Assembly: GCA_028874335.1 (NCBI GenBank) | Contig: JAPPJY010000034.1 | Span: 44,548 to 108,547 of the forward strand | Direction of reading: 5' to 3' | Origin: Gemmatimonadota bacterium | Lineage (GTDB): Bacteria; Latescibacterota; UBA2968; GCA-2709665 | DNA: 64,000 bases | Shown: piece by piece, positions 37,301 to 45,676 of the stretch | Position numbering within the stretch: position 1 is the first letter of the stretch | Layout of the letters: each line of letters begins with the position of its first letter | Notes under the pieces: model-generated | What the model saw: only the letters and a program-made list of their open reading frames with translations | The model's database searches: none | What the model was told of the DNA's origin: nothing | Made by a program: the position numbers and the translations under genes

Positions 37301-40113
37301 TATGCGCCAAACAGACGGTCGTTCAGGAAGTCGTTGGTTATTACGGCCGCAAGTGCGGAAGCCGAGATGTACGCGATCGAGCCGCCGTCCGCCTTCGCGG
37401 TCATTTCCTCTGCCAGGCACGTGAATCTCGGATCCGAGAACTGTCCGTTCAGGCAGGACAGCGCAACCACAATGGGCAATCGGTCCGCATTGACGATCTG
37501 GCGCATATAGTTATAGCTTTCTCTCTGCGAGCTTCCTCTCAGGAACCGAGCCATTCCCGAGACGCTCCCGTGACCCAGGAAATTCACCAGCAGCCGTCCC
37601 TCGTTGATCTGGCGGATGACTTCCCCCGTGTCCTCGTTGGGTTCAGGTCCGATATCCTCATCGTTGTAGACCTTGTAGGATTCCAGCCCCAGCGGCTCGG
37701 TGTAATTCGCCGCCAATCTGTCGCTGGGGGAAGTGAAGATGGACAACGGATCGTAGTTGGCCATAAACAGCGCCCGGTCCCGCCACCGGTCATGCGGCGC
37801 CTGGTCGTAGGCGACGATCTTACGGACCAGGGCCGCCGCCCCCCGTCTGGTAGCCACCGGAAGCCGGCCCACGAAAACATCCTGGAACAGATCGTCTTCA
37901 GAACCCGCAACCGCGCCGAAGAAGTGGTCCGTGTACGTCAGCCCCCTTCTTACGGACTGGAATGGAAGCGAGGGAACAACGGACGCATCCACGTGACGCT
38001 CCACGACGGATTGGGCAAAGCTGCGCCGGTAATCGAAACTGTCCGGGCCGAACAACAGGAGGTAGGTCGGTCGCCGCGACCAGTTTTCAAAGGCGTATCG
38101 CACGAATCGGCGGATTGCCCGCGGCTCGAACTGCCCGAATGAGAAAGCGTCGTAGATTTCCATGACGTCCACGACCTGAGCCTGCAACCCCCGCCCGCGC
38201 CGGTGATCGGCCAGCCGCTCTGCCGCCTCGCGAAACCGCGGATGGACGACGATTACGTAGTCGGCGCCCTCCTGCCCGAACGCCGGCACCCTGGCGGCCT
38301 CCCCGGCGGGCGCCCTTGGGATGGCTTCCGAATCCATCGCGACAAATCGTCCGGATACGGCCGGCAGTTCGAATCGGGCATGAAATCCCGCATCCCCGGG
38401 CGTCACCTCGATGCGCCGTATCCTTCGCGCCGCCGCAACGTCGTAGACGGACACCTCGGCGTCACGAAAGCCCGAGATCGAGAAGGTGCGGCCGTCTTCG
38501 GTCTCATCCGGCGTAAACTCCAGCTTGCCGTCGACGCATTCAAACCGCCGGGAGTATGCGACCTCCACCCAGTTGAGAAACACGTGCTCGATATAGTCGG
38601 CCGGAAAATCCGCGGCACCCGGTGTCGCCAGGGTCACCCGGGTCGTATCGTCGAGTTCCGATACCGGTACTGTCCCTTCGGAGACAAACGCGCGCTTCCC
38701 GTCCCACCGGTCGTCAGACACAACCGTGCCGCCGGAAAGCCGCACGACCGTACGATGATCGGGTTCGAACCGTCGCCTGAAGGTCAGTCCGTGCATGCCA
38801 ACGCGAATGCGGGCCGCAGTTCCCGGAGTACGGTCCAATCCCGGCAATGCGACAGGTACGGTCACGGGGTACTCGCCAATGTTCTGAAGGCCCGTCCCCG
38901 GCCTTCCCGGTGAGCCGGTACGCCCCCAGTACCAATGGTCGCGATTCGCGTCCGGAGCGTCTCCGAGCGGATCGTAGAGCGAGTCGACCTCGGCATGGGC
39001 TTTGTGCGCAAACAGGGCAACCGGAGGATATCCGCTCCCGGGCGAACCGTCCACCTCCTCAAAACGCAGGCCGGGTCTGCCGTCAAGCGTGAGCCAGTAG
39101 ACCTGTTCCCGTCCCAGTTCATGTTCGAAGTTCCGGTCCGGCGCGCGTCGGTACTCACCATAGAAGATCGCGCCTTCACCTGCGCCCGGCACACCGTCTC
39201 CATCGTCCCGCACGTCGACCGGCACCTCCCGACCGTTCACGAAGACCTTCAATCGTTCCAGGTCCCCCGCCTGAAGAGCGATGCCCGCATCCGAAAACCA
39301 CGTCGAGTCCAGCCGATACAGCCCGTCATCCCGTATCCGGATCTTATGGTAGTCGGCTGCCGGATCCAGTTCTTCCGAAGTCCGCGGCTTCCGGAGCCTG
39401 TCGTCCCGTTCTGTCCGTCCCCTCCATGGCCGCGCCTGATCCGCGTTCAACAGCGTCGTCTCGTAGAATGCCTCAAAGCCACCACCGGCGCCTTCATCCG
39501 AAGGCGATACCCCGATGGAGTGCTCGTCACGCAGGAACCGTACGTGTACCCGGAGTTTCCGGGCGATGAGAAGCTGCTGCCGCGCCGGATTGTACTGTAT
39601 GGGCCTCAATGAAATCCCGGCTACCCGCTGGTCCCGCATAACGCCGATGCGGGTTACCGCGGCCTGCTGTGCGGGATAAAGGCCATCGACGGCATAGAAA
39701 CCCGCATCCGGCTCGTAGACCTGAACCTCCGTCCCGAACGTCCCCCGTCCCGTCGACCGGGGCTGCGGCGACGGCATCAGCAGCACCCCCGAAATCTCGT
39801 CGAACTCCGCCTCTACAACCGAAACCGCAACCCGCGCACCGAAAGGCACACCCAGCAGCGTCCCGCGCACGGGCACCGCCGGACGCCCGGGTTCGGGCAA
39901 CCACATACCCCCGGGCAGTTGAACCTGCGTGTAGGCGACACCCTCAAGGTGGACGGTTCGAAGCTGATAGTCCGATCCGTCCACCTCGATCTCGACTCCG
40001 TCCGCAAACGTCCGCACCAGTCGCGGCTCGCCTCCGTATGCTTCGGTCGTCCCTTCCGGAATCAGGAACATCAGCGTGCAGAACACGCAAACAGGCCAGA
40101 GACGCGCTACCAT
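34345..40113 (-). CDS. C25 (gingipain/PorU-like) cysteine peptidase with type IX-like tail
   Basis: A 1,922-residue exported protein with a signal peptide (residues 1-25). A gingipain-type propeptide region (GMWLPEPGRPAVPVRGTLL) precedes the C25 catalytic domain at about 630-990. The presumptive His-Cys dyad is H848 (NFLGHGS) and C887 (VALSCLNG), in the order and spacing of the family. A CARDB-like domain follows at about 1010-1120. The C-terminus is a FlgD-Ig sorting domain (NVPNPTAAETEFTYILSRPAE, GVYLYTV). Length and layout recall PorU2-type sortases of type IX secretion, which cut off sorting tails and attach cargo to surface polysaccharide. It overlaps the preceding gene by 7 bp; AAGG lies 8 nt before the ATG. 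Confidence 0.85.
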   Translation of the reverse strand: MVARLWPVCVFCTLMFLIPEGTTEAYGGEPRLVRTFADGVEIEVDGSDYQLRTVHLEGVAYTQVQLPGGMWLPEPGRPAVPVRGTLLGVPFGARVAVSVVEAEFDEISGVLLMPSPQPRSTGRGTFGTEVQVYEPDAGFYAVDGLYPAQQAAVTRIGVMRDQRVAGISLRPIQYNPARQQLLIARKLRVHVRFLRDEHSIGVSPSDEGAGGGFEAFYETTLLNADQARPWRGRTERDDRLRKPRTSEELDPAADYHKIRIRDDGLYRLDSTWFSDAGIALQAGDLERLKVFVNGREVPVDVRDDGDGVPGAGEGAIFYGEYRRAPDRNFEHELGREQVYWLTLDGRPGLRFEEVDGSPGSGYPPVALFAHKAHAEVDSLYDPLGDAPDANRDHWYWGRTGSPGRPGTGLQNIGEYPVTVPVALPGLDRTPGTAARIRVGMHGLTFRRRFEPDHRTVVRLSGGTVVSDDRWDGKRAFVSEGTVPVSELDDTTRVTLATPGAADFPADYIEHVFLNWVEVAYSRRFECVDGKLEFTPDETEDGRTFSISGFRDAEVSVYDVAAARRIRRIEVTPGDAGFHARFELPAVSGRFVAMDSEAIPRAPAGEAARVPAFGQEGADYVIVVHPRFREAAERLADHRRGRGLQAQVVDVMEIYDAFSFGQFEPRAIRRFVRYAFENWSRRPTYLLLFGPDSFDYRRSFAQSVVERHVDASVVPSLPFQSVRRGLTYTDHFFGAVAGSEDDLFQDVFVGRLPVATRRGAAALVRKIVAYDQAPHDRWRDRALFMANYDPLSIFTSPSDRLAANYTEPLGLESYKVYNDEDIGPEPNEDTGEVIRQINEGRLLVNFLGHGSVSGMARFLRGSSQRESYNYMRQIVNADRLPIVVALSCLNGQFSDPRFTCLAEEMTAKADGGSIAYISASALAAVITNDFLNDRLFGAYLRDGVREFGAGLGIAKAALDTRFPELKTLTLGIQLIGDPAQELAILPNPDFALDSGSLQVERMTRLTVEDSVRIAIRIENAGITPRTGPAVVLVDRNLDRGVADTLFSGVFPAFGHWDSTAVIWALAGRAGRHLLTLTVDPDDEIPELDEANNLVEVELDVSGTLSAVPTMPRQSQVVPASAVRLAVRPAADAREVYGEFEVNGLPAFDGPGVMRSGTVAGSEGLVLWKMPEPAPGTYYWRTRVREGDEYGAWSAIMEFTVQPAAPAREVLWRQDAASAFRWADGTDVRLADGAVSRVDDPPPLRLNADSREEAFSAEGVRGTGVLCTDGAYLYVNRFYSPGAVYPGTDIFERIGTGFRGTRAGQNHGVLAETPVLGVSATYHSDGFIYADDRRGHELARIAPSTGVVDRVQVPDGLMEFRTGLVFDGHSLITSDGTYIYNLAAAVDGVQRAGWSVRVFDPSNGWRLEREFTVTPTETGFAYLVTDGVIADGKYLYLVEFGTGLTHRVRVVDARSGEFIEEYESDQAETDILTGQYDWTNNKVWMGQLNGPMIYRYAGKTLPPYGTLTSEPIGPAGAWHALTLDLREAVDGRAEVDVLGAAPSGGFVPLAEWTGLDAGDEINLGDLREDLIRVRVRLYGEALGPSDGLSGWQIRYRPQSDLVLSGLNAAPLEVDELEPVRLTVQARNMGPLNLVPGAVVAFYSGAPESGRLIGRAPVPEETPAGETTSVPLVWNTARFAGTNVVSARLEDLSGRRSHYVREITADETVEVHPSDDRTGPELDLVALDAAGEVRPDDFLPSTPRFSAAFRDSSGIDAGSVRIVLSGPEDEISDVLTSDRVSDRKEDGTSLEFTWSPRLDDGRYTLSVSGMDQLGNGPAEKSMAFQVSSDLAIERVLNVPNPTAAETEFTYILSRPAEVVIRIFTISGRLIRILEGAPGRAGYNQVRWNGRDADGHLLANGVYLYTVSADDGRKRVREKERLIVYR

Positions 40114-41822
40114 GTTCTATACCTTGTTTCGTTTCGAAGCCGCAATCCGCCGACCCCTCCGCGGTCGAATATCACCACGCGGTCGTGGCGGCCTGTTTCG
40201 ATCACAAACTCCGCCCTTCCCGGGCCATGATACCGGGATTCGCCCCACGGCTTCCTGATCACCGTGGGGCGCAGCCTGCCGTCTGCCCCGTATAGCGATC
40301 CGGCGTCCGCCTGCCCGTGCGCGGAGAAATAACCGCCGCTCCTGACGTCGATTCGCCAGTGCGTGGGACCCGGCCGCGTGACCCCGGTCTCAAAGCCGGC
40401 AGGATCCGTAAGCCAGCAATGGTTCACGGCAACCACGGGCGTTTCGACGCCGGCCCGGACCGCCAGCGCATTGCTCAACCCGAATGCGTACAGCGGTATT
40501 TCTCCGAGGCTGCCCCGCGGACTCAATGCTGAAGGTACGTTGAGTACATAAAGTGTTCCTCTGTCTTCTTTCGCGAGCGGCGCCAGCGTATTGAGGACGC
40601 TCTCACTCAGAACGGAAGCTTCCCGCCAGAACCACCCCTCGCGTGCAAGCACCAGGCCATAATAACCGACCAACGCCGCCAGAAGCAGGTTCCTGCCGCG
40701 CAGAACAGCCTTTCGGTCCGGCTGCCACGCCGCCCAGACATTCGCAACCGCAATGCAGAAGAACACGGAAGGCAGGTAGAGATACCACCGGTGGACCCTT
40801 CCCAGAACGGGCGCCAGACTGACCAGGGTCATCCCGCCAAGGTACAACGTGTCCCTAAGCACCCGGCGTGGCCGTCCGGACAACCAGAACACGACGACGG
40901 TCGCCGCCAGCAGAACAACGCCGAAAAGCCGGAAATCCGTCATCCCCAATTTTGCACCCGACTTGAGCACGTCCAGACCGAGACCGGGCAACGTCAGGTT
41001 CCGATCCGGAATCCCGGTGAGTATACCGCCCAGAACGATCCAGCGCGCGCACAGGTAGATGCCCAGGGCTGTGACACAGCACACCAGCGCCCTGCGTGCC
41101 ATGGCGAATCGGACCGTCCCGTTATGACAGAACAGGATCAACAGGACGACCGGCAGGGACAGCGCCATTTCCTTCGAAAAAAACGCCAGCATGGAACACA
41201 GGCCCGCACCCAGCAGCAGTCCCGGAGACGGGCGTTCCACGTAGGCCAGAAACAGGAGAAGCGCGGACAGATAGAACAGCGCGCACACGGAGTCCGTGCG
41301 GCCCACGATCCAGAAAACGGTATCGACGTGGACGGGCAACACAAAAAAGAGAAAGAGCGCCGTCCAGGCGGCCAACGCCCCCTTCACCAGGCGCCGCGCC
41401 GCCAGATAGACCAGAATCCCGCAGAAACAGTGGATCAATACGTTGACAACGTGATATGGAAGCGGATCGTATTCAGACAGCAGAAAGGTGCCGTAAAGCG
41501 TCAGGGCGACAACCGGACGATAGTATCCGCCGGCCCCCGTGAGCCCGGTCCAGCCGGTGGTAAGGATCGATCGTATTCCCTCCTCGCACAAACGGACGTG
41601 CCCCCAGTCGTCGTCCAGAAGTGACACGCCGGAAGACAGCCACACGATCAGAACGGCGGCCAACCCGAACGCCAGAACGCCCGCGCAGATCCAGCCGGAG
41701 GAACCGTGTTCGCTCAATGCGACTCCAAAGAAGCTACTCAAAAAAAAAACCGGCGTACGCCCAGCCCCGTCCATGCCGACAGTCGGCTTCGGACGGTCTA
41801 ACGCCAGTTGACGAATTCTCAT
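40107..41822 (-). CDS. GT-C superfamily membrane glycosyltransferase
   Basis: A 571-residue inner-membrane protein with roughly ten transmembrane segments. The first loop carries an acidic motif (SLLDDDWGHVRL) as in ArnT/PMT-type GT-C enzymes, which use polyprenyl-phosphate sugars on the periplasmic side. A soluble C-terminal domain follows from about residue 430. It could add a sugar to the polysaccharide or to protein. A run of ten Ts in the coding strand (41,740-41,749) lies near the N-terminus. The start is uncertain: no ribosome site precedes the ATG at 41822, and an ATG 16 codons further in is an alternative. Confidence 0.75.
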   Translation of the reverse strand: MRIRQLALDRPKPTVGMDGAGRTPVFFLSSFFGVALSEHGSSGWICAGVLAFGLAAVLIVWLSSGVSLLDDDWGHVRLCEEGIRSILTTGWTGLTGAGGYYRPVVALTLYGTFLLSEYDPLPYHVVNVLIHCFCGILVYLAARRLVKGALAAWTALFLFFVLPVHVDTVFWIVGRTDSVCALFYLSALLLFLAYVERPSPGLLLGAGLCSMLAFFSKEMALSLPVVLLILFCHNGTVRFAMARRALVCCVTALGIYLCARWIVLGGILTGIPDRNLTLPGLGLDVLKSGAKLGMTDFRLFGVVLLAATVVVFWLSGRPRRVLRDTLYLGGMTLVSLAPVLGRVHRWYLYLPSVFFCIAVANVWAAWQPDRKAVLRGRNLLLAALVGYYGLVLAREGWFWREASVLSESVLNTLAPLAKEDRGTLYVLNVPSALSPRGSLGEIPLYAFGLSNALAVRAGVETPVVAVNHCWLTDPAGFETGVTRPGPTHWRIDVRSGGYFSAHGQADAGSLYGADGRLRPTVIRKPWGESRYHGPGRAEFVIETGRHDRVVIFDRGGVGGLRLRNETRYRTW

Positions 41823-41910
41823 ATGTCGGATCGTAACCGTGCGCCGGCGGGTTCGCCCCGGCCTTTTATGCGACCCTGGCGCGCGAACCTTTGTGCCGAC
41901 GATCGACGGA

Positions 41911-42885
41911 CTAGGATTCGAAATAGTTGATGATGCGCCGGAGGGTGTTGTCGAGGCTCATTTTCGGCTCGTAATTCACGAACGATCTGATTTTGGAGAG
42001 GTCCGGCACCCGATAGTTGAGGTCTTCGTACGATCCCTTTGCGAATGCCTTGTCGTAAGGCACGAATTCGATGGGGGCATCGCTTTCGGTCAGTGCCTTG
42101 ACCTTGTGCGCCAGTTTTACAATGCTGGTTTCGTTGGTCTCCACATTCCCGCCCAGATTGAAGATCTCACCCGGCGTATCGGGATGTTCGGCCAGCGCAA
42201 CCAGGCCGTCCAGAGCGTCTTCGATATCCGTAAAGCAGCGCCGCTGTTCCCCGTCGCCATAGACGGTAATGGGGTGGCCCAGGAGCGCCTGCTTGACCAT
42301 TCGCGGTACAACCATCCCGTAGTCGCCGGTCTGCCGGGGCCCAATCACGTTGAAAAACCGTACGATGAGCATCGGCAGTTTCTTTTCACGCCAATACGAC
42401 AGGCCCAGCATCTCGTCCACCGCCTTTGTCGTGGAATAGATCCAGCGGTCGACGGTTATAGGCCCCAGCAGCCGATCGTCGTTTTCCTGGAAAGAAACCT
42501 TGCCGTTCTTCTTTCCGTACACCTCCGACGTCGACGCGAGCATGACGCGCTTCTTGTCCTTGTTGGCGAGTTCCAGGACGATTTCGGTGCCCCGGATATT
42601 GGTTGTCAAAGAATGCAGCGGATTGTCGATGATGTAATTTACGCCCACCGCAGCAGCCAGGTGATAGATCGTATCGCACCATTCCACCAGAGGACGCAGC
42701 GTATCCGACTCCAGTATCGTGCCGACCTTGATGTTGAACCGGGGGTTGGGTTCAAGGTGGTGGATATTGTTGTAATCTCCGGTGGAAAGATCGTCGAGTA
42801 CGGCAACCTCGTCGCCGCGTCTCAAATGCCGTTCGGCCAAATGTGATCCAATAAACCCGGCCCCGCCGGTAATCAACACCCTCAT
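41911..42885 (-). CDS. NAD-dependent sugar-nucleotide epimerase/dehydratase
   Basis: A 324-residue extended short-chain dehydrogenase. The Rossmann motif is GGAGFIG (residues 7-13). The catalytic set is visible: STSEVYG at about 118-124, and Y150/K154 in WIYSTTK. Motifs RFFNVIGPRQ and RCFTDIEDALDG fit UDP-sugar epimerases and UDP-glucuronate decarboxylase-like enzymes. It should supply a modified nucleotide sugar to the neighbouring transferases; the exact product cannot be told. Its ATG overlaps the upstream stop by 4 bp (ATGA). Confidence 0.88.
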   Translation of the reverse strand: MRVLITGGAGFIGSHLAERHLRRGDEVAVLDDLSTGDYNNIHHLEPNPRFNIKVGTILESDTLRPLVEWCDTIYHLAAAVGVNYIIDNPLHSLTTNIRGTEIVLELANKDKKRVMLASTSEVYGKKNGKVSFQENDDRLLGPITVDRWIYSTTKAVDEMLGLSYWREKKLPMLIVRFFNVIGPRQTGDYGMVVPRMVKQALLGHPITVYGDGEQRRCFTDIEDALDGLVALAEHPDTPGEIFNLGGNVETNETSIVKLAHKVKALTESDAPIEFVPYDKAFAKGSYEDLNYRVPDLSKIRSFVNYEPKMSLDNTLRRIINYFES

Positions 42886-44105
42886 GCGTACTTCCCTTCC
42901 CAGCAGTCGCCCGGAGAAACGCCTCCGGTCCGCTTGTTTTCGAATAGCTTACGATAGAGGTGGCTGAAATCTTCCGCCAATCTTTCCATCCCGTACGATT
43001 CAACGACTCTGCGCCGCTCGTCAACCGAGATCCTCCGCCGCTCCCGTAACACCTGCTGAATCCCTGCGGCAAGCGCCCTGGCGTCCCCTGGCGCGACCAT
43101 CAGGCCAATACGCTCGCTCCGAAGCAGATCGGGCACGCCACCCACCCGCGTGGCAACCACGTAACATCCGCATGCCACCGACTCCAGCAGCGCAACCGGC
43201 AACCCCTCGTGATGCGAAGACAACACCGAGAGATCGAGGGAACCGTATATCCGGGCCATGTCGTCCCGAAAACCCGTAAACCGCACCCTGTTACCGAGTA
43301 TTGTTTCTCGTGCCGCGGACTCGAGTTCAGCCCGCAACTCACCGTCGCCGATCACGACAAACCGGACATCCGGCAGGGCATCCGCCACCTGCCCGGCCGC
43401 GGACAGGAAGACGTCGACGCCCTTGATAGGCACAAGCCGCGCCACAATTCCAACAAGCCTCGTGGAAGCGCCGAAACCCAGTTCCTCGCGGAAACCCGCG
43501 TCGCCCCTTTGCCGGTTCAGAAATGGCTCCAGGTCCACACCCAATGGAACGGTGCAGATACGGGAAGGCGCCGCGATACGATCCGCCAGAAGTTCACCGC
43601 GTTGCAGTTCCGAGACGGCGACCAGAACATCGGTGCGACGGGCGAGCAGCCTTTCGGCGAGCAGGATCAGGCTGGTCTTCCAGGCCGAGAAATACCCTTT
43701 GAAGACCAGACCGTGAAACGTATGCAGCGTTAACGGTACGCCGGCCAGCCATGCCGCGATACGACCGACTACGCCCGCTTTCGACTTGTGGGTGTGGACA
43801 ATCTCCGGGCGCACGCGCCTCAATAGCCGATAAAGCGCCACGAACACCCTGATATCGCGAACCGGTACAATCGCCCGGCTGAACCCGCGCATCTCCAGGG
43901 GCTGAATTCCGGAACGGCGGATCACGTCATCCATTTCGGCTTCGCCGGGCGCGACCTGCCCCTTGACCACGGTGGAACGATAACCCCTGGACTCCAACGC
44001 CCTGGAAAGAAAGAGCAGATAGGGCGTTGGGCCGCCAACGTTAAGGCGATCGATAATTTGAACCAGTTGAATCGGCGTACGCGCCGGCAAATGATCCGCC
44101 GGCAT
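42882..44105 (-). CDS. GT4-family glycosyltransferase
   Basis: A 407-residue cytoplasmic GT-B enzyme. The N-terminal domain shows DRLNVGGPTPYLLFLSRAL and PEIVHTHKSKAG. The C-terminal nucleotide-sugar domain shows GIVARLVPIKGVDVFL and the EX7E motif in SSHHEGLPVALLESVACG. The family retains anomeric configuration; donor and acceptor are unknown. It is translationally coupled to the downstream epimerase (4-bp overlap). The ATG at 44105 lacks a strong ribosome site. A 238-bp gap separates it from the next upstream transferase. Confidence 0.88.
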   Translation of the reverse strand: MPADHLPARTPIQLVQIIDRLNVGGPTPYLLFLSRALESRGYRSTVVKGQVAPGEAEMDDVIRRSGIQPLEMRGFSRAIVPVRDIRVFVALYRLLRRVRPEIVHTHKSKAGVVGRIAAWLAGVPLTLHTFHGLVFKGYFSAWKTSLILLAERLLARRTDVLVAVSELQRGELLADRIAAPSRICTVPLGVDLEPFLNRQRGDAGFREELGFGASTRLVGIVARLVPIKGVDVFLSAAGQVADALPDVRFVVIGDGELRAELESAARETILGNRVRFTGFRDDMARIYGSLDLSVLSSHHEGLPVALLESVACGCYVVATRVGGVPDLLRSERIGLMVAPGDARALAAGIQQVLRERRRISVDERRRVVESYGMERLAEDFSHLYRKLFENKRTGGVSPGDCWEGKYA

Positions 44106-44343
44106 GCCGATGCCACGGGTGGAACCACCAGGATCGGATTGGATAAACGGGCTCCGGCGCCGGAATCAGCGTTTCAAATATAAACACCCTGTGATAAACC
44201 GGCAATGTAAAAGTTGTCTTTCAATCATATAAGTGAGTCGAATGAATGGGTGCGATCGCCTCAGACGATGAACGCGTATCTCCCCGGCGAACGCAACGCC
44301 GGCCTGGCAAGATCGTCATCGAAAAAGGATGGACGACATCCGC

Positions 44344-45432
44344 TCAGGCCTGAGCCAGGACCGCCGAATTCAGGATCTGCAGCAGCCTCCGGCTGCTCCG
44401 GTCCAGGGAATAACACGCTTCCATCTTCGCCCGTCCGGCCTTGCCCAACCGATGCCGAAGCGCACGGTCCTGAATCAGGCGATCCAGACAGGACACCCAT
44501 TCGTCGTGGGTGCCCGCACAGAAGCCGTTGACGCCGTCTTCCACGATTTCACGATTAATGCCCACCGGGCTGCTTACGGCAGGAATGCCCATCGAGAGGT
44601 ATTGCAGAAGCTTGTACCCGCCCTTTCCCCGGGTCCACGGATCGTCGGGCAACGGCATCAGGCCGATATCGAAGCCGCTTAGGTCCTGAACCTCGGTTTG
44701 CAGGGACCACGGGCGCCATTCCATAGCCACCGCATCGGTGCAAAAACCGCCCTCGCCGATCAGGCGGAGCCGCAGGTTGGGGTGGCGGACCCCCAACTCG
44801 GCCAACGGACCCCGGATCAGTTCCAGATACGGGGCGGACGTGTAGCTGCCAATCCAGCCGAGAACCACGCCGTCGCATTCCTCGACCGCTGCGCCGGGCG
44901 AATACCGCCTTGTGTCGATGGGCCCGGTGATGATTGAAACCCGGGGACAATAGCGTTCCGCATAAGCGGCCGTGTAGGTGTTTTCGACAATGGCCTCGGA
45001 TGCCGCCCGAAGCATCCGCGCCAACCCTCGCGAGTGGTGCCACGTTCGGAGCCGCGATATCCAGTCTTCACAGGGCGCCTCGGTGGTAAAGATCGCGTCG
45101 TCGAAATCGAAGATGACTTTCTTTGAAAAGAGCCGCAACAGCCAAGCGACGGGTGCGATGAAAAAAACCCGCTGTACAAACACAACGTGATACCGGGACG
45201 CAGACGTCAGGGTGCGCAAGCCCGCCAGGAGCGAGCGCCACCACACCCAGGTATAATGGATCAGGCGCCCGACGCCTCTCTTTGAGTATGTCCAGTTGGA
45301 AATCCGATCGGGCAATACAACCGATACGTCGGCCTCTACGCCATTGGCTTTAAGGAAGGGGAGATAGGCGAACACGCGTGTACGGCTGGCGGCGAACCGG
45401 GGCCCGGTGAGCGCGACAAAAAAAACTCTCAA
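44344..45432 (-). CDS. GT4-like glycosyltransferase starting at TTG
   Basis: About 362 residues of GT-B type glycosyltransferase. It has FAYLPFLKANGVEADVSVVL near the N-terminus, an inner amphipathic/membrane-associated stretch (FFIAPVAWLLRLFSKKVIF), LGWIGSYTSAPYLELI, and a C-terminal GKGGYKLLQYLSMGIPAVSS segment replacing the usual EX7E region. The frame can be extended upstream to 45,507, but that part lies in a mobile repeat. A TTG at 45,432 with AAGGAG 10 nt upstream gives the expected N-terminus MRVFFVALTG. It belongs to the polysaccharide operon. Confidence 0.8.
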   Translation of the reverse strand: MRVFFVALTGPRFAASRTRVFAYLPFLKANGVEADVSVVLPDRISNWTYSKRGVGRLIHYTWVWWRSLLAGLRTLTSASRYHVVFVQRVFFIAPVAWLLRLFSKKVIFDFDDAIFTTEAPCEDWISRLRTWHHSRGLARMLRAASEAIVENTYTAAYAERYCPRVSIITGPIDTRRYSPGAAVEECDGVVLGWIGSYTSAPYLELIRGPLAELGVRHPNLRLRLIGEGGFCTDAVAMEWRPWSLQTEVQDLSGFDIGLMPLPDDPWTRGKGGYKLLQYLSMGIPAVSSPVGINREIVEDGVNGFCAGTHDEWVSCLDRLIQDRALRHRLGKAGRAKMEACYSLDRSSRRLLQILNSAVLAQA

Positions 45433-45442
45433 GGCGGGAAGA

Positions 45443-45448
45443 CTCCTT
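45443..45448 (-). promoter_or_regulatory. Ribosome-binding site deciding a TTG start
   Basis: The minus strand reads AAGGAG, then 10 nt, then TTG. It lies just outside the right boundary of the inverted-repeat element at 45,451. It therefore marks the original start of the transferase and shows that the longer frame running into the element is spurious. Confidence 0.7.
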
Positions 45449-45450
45449 AG

Positions 45451-45610
45451 AAGCTGTCTTAAAATTACCGGTGAGTTCCCGAGCGCGAGCGAAAAAGCGG
45501 CGGTCAAGGCGGGAAAATCCGCCCATATTTGTCTATACGGGCGGGTTTGACCAACGCCGACCGGCGCTTTTGCAGCCGCGCGAAGACCGCAGGGAATTTT
45601 AAGACAGCTT
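45451..45610. repeat. MITE-like inverted-repeat element, copy 1 (160 bp)
   Basis: The ends are AAGCTGTCTTAAAATT and its perfect inverse (16 bp). The interior also contains ACCGGTGAGTTCCCGAGC and TTGACCAACGCCGACCGG segments shared with copies 2 and 3. It is the same length as copy 2 but in opposite orientation. It encodes no transposase. It sits between the sulfotransferase and a glycosyltransferase, immediately upstream of the latter's ribosome site. It looks like a non-autonomous transposable element or a REP-like element; no convincing target-site duplication is seen. Confidence 0.85.
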
Positions 45611-45676
45611 CATACAATATAAACACAGGAATTCGGGTAATCAATGGAAAACGGCGCGTTTTCGGCGAACCCGATA

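Noticed and set aside
36901..38142. 413-codon plus-strand frame inside the C25 peptidase gene
   Set aside because: The opposite strand has the C25 catalytic motifs, signal peptide and sorting domain. The plus-strand product is Arg/Gln/His-rich and unlike any family.
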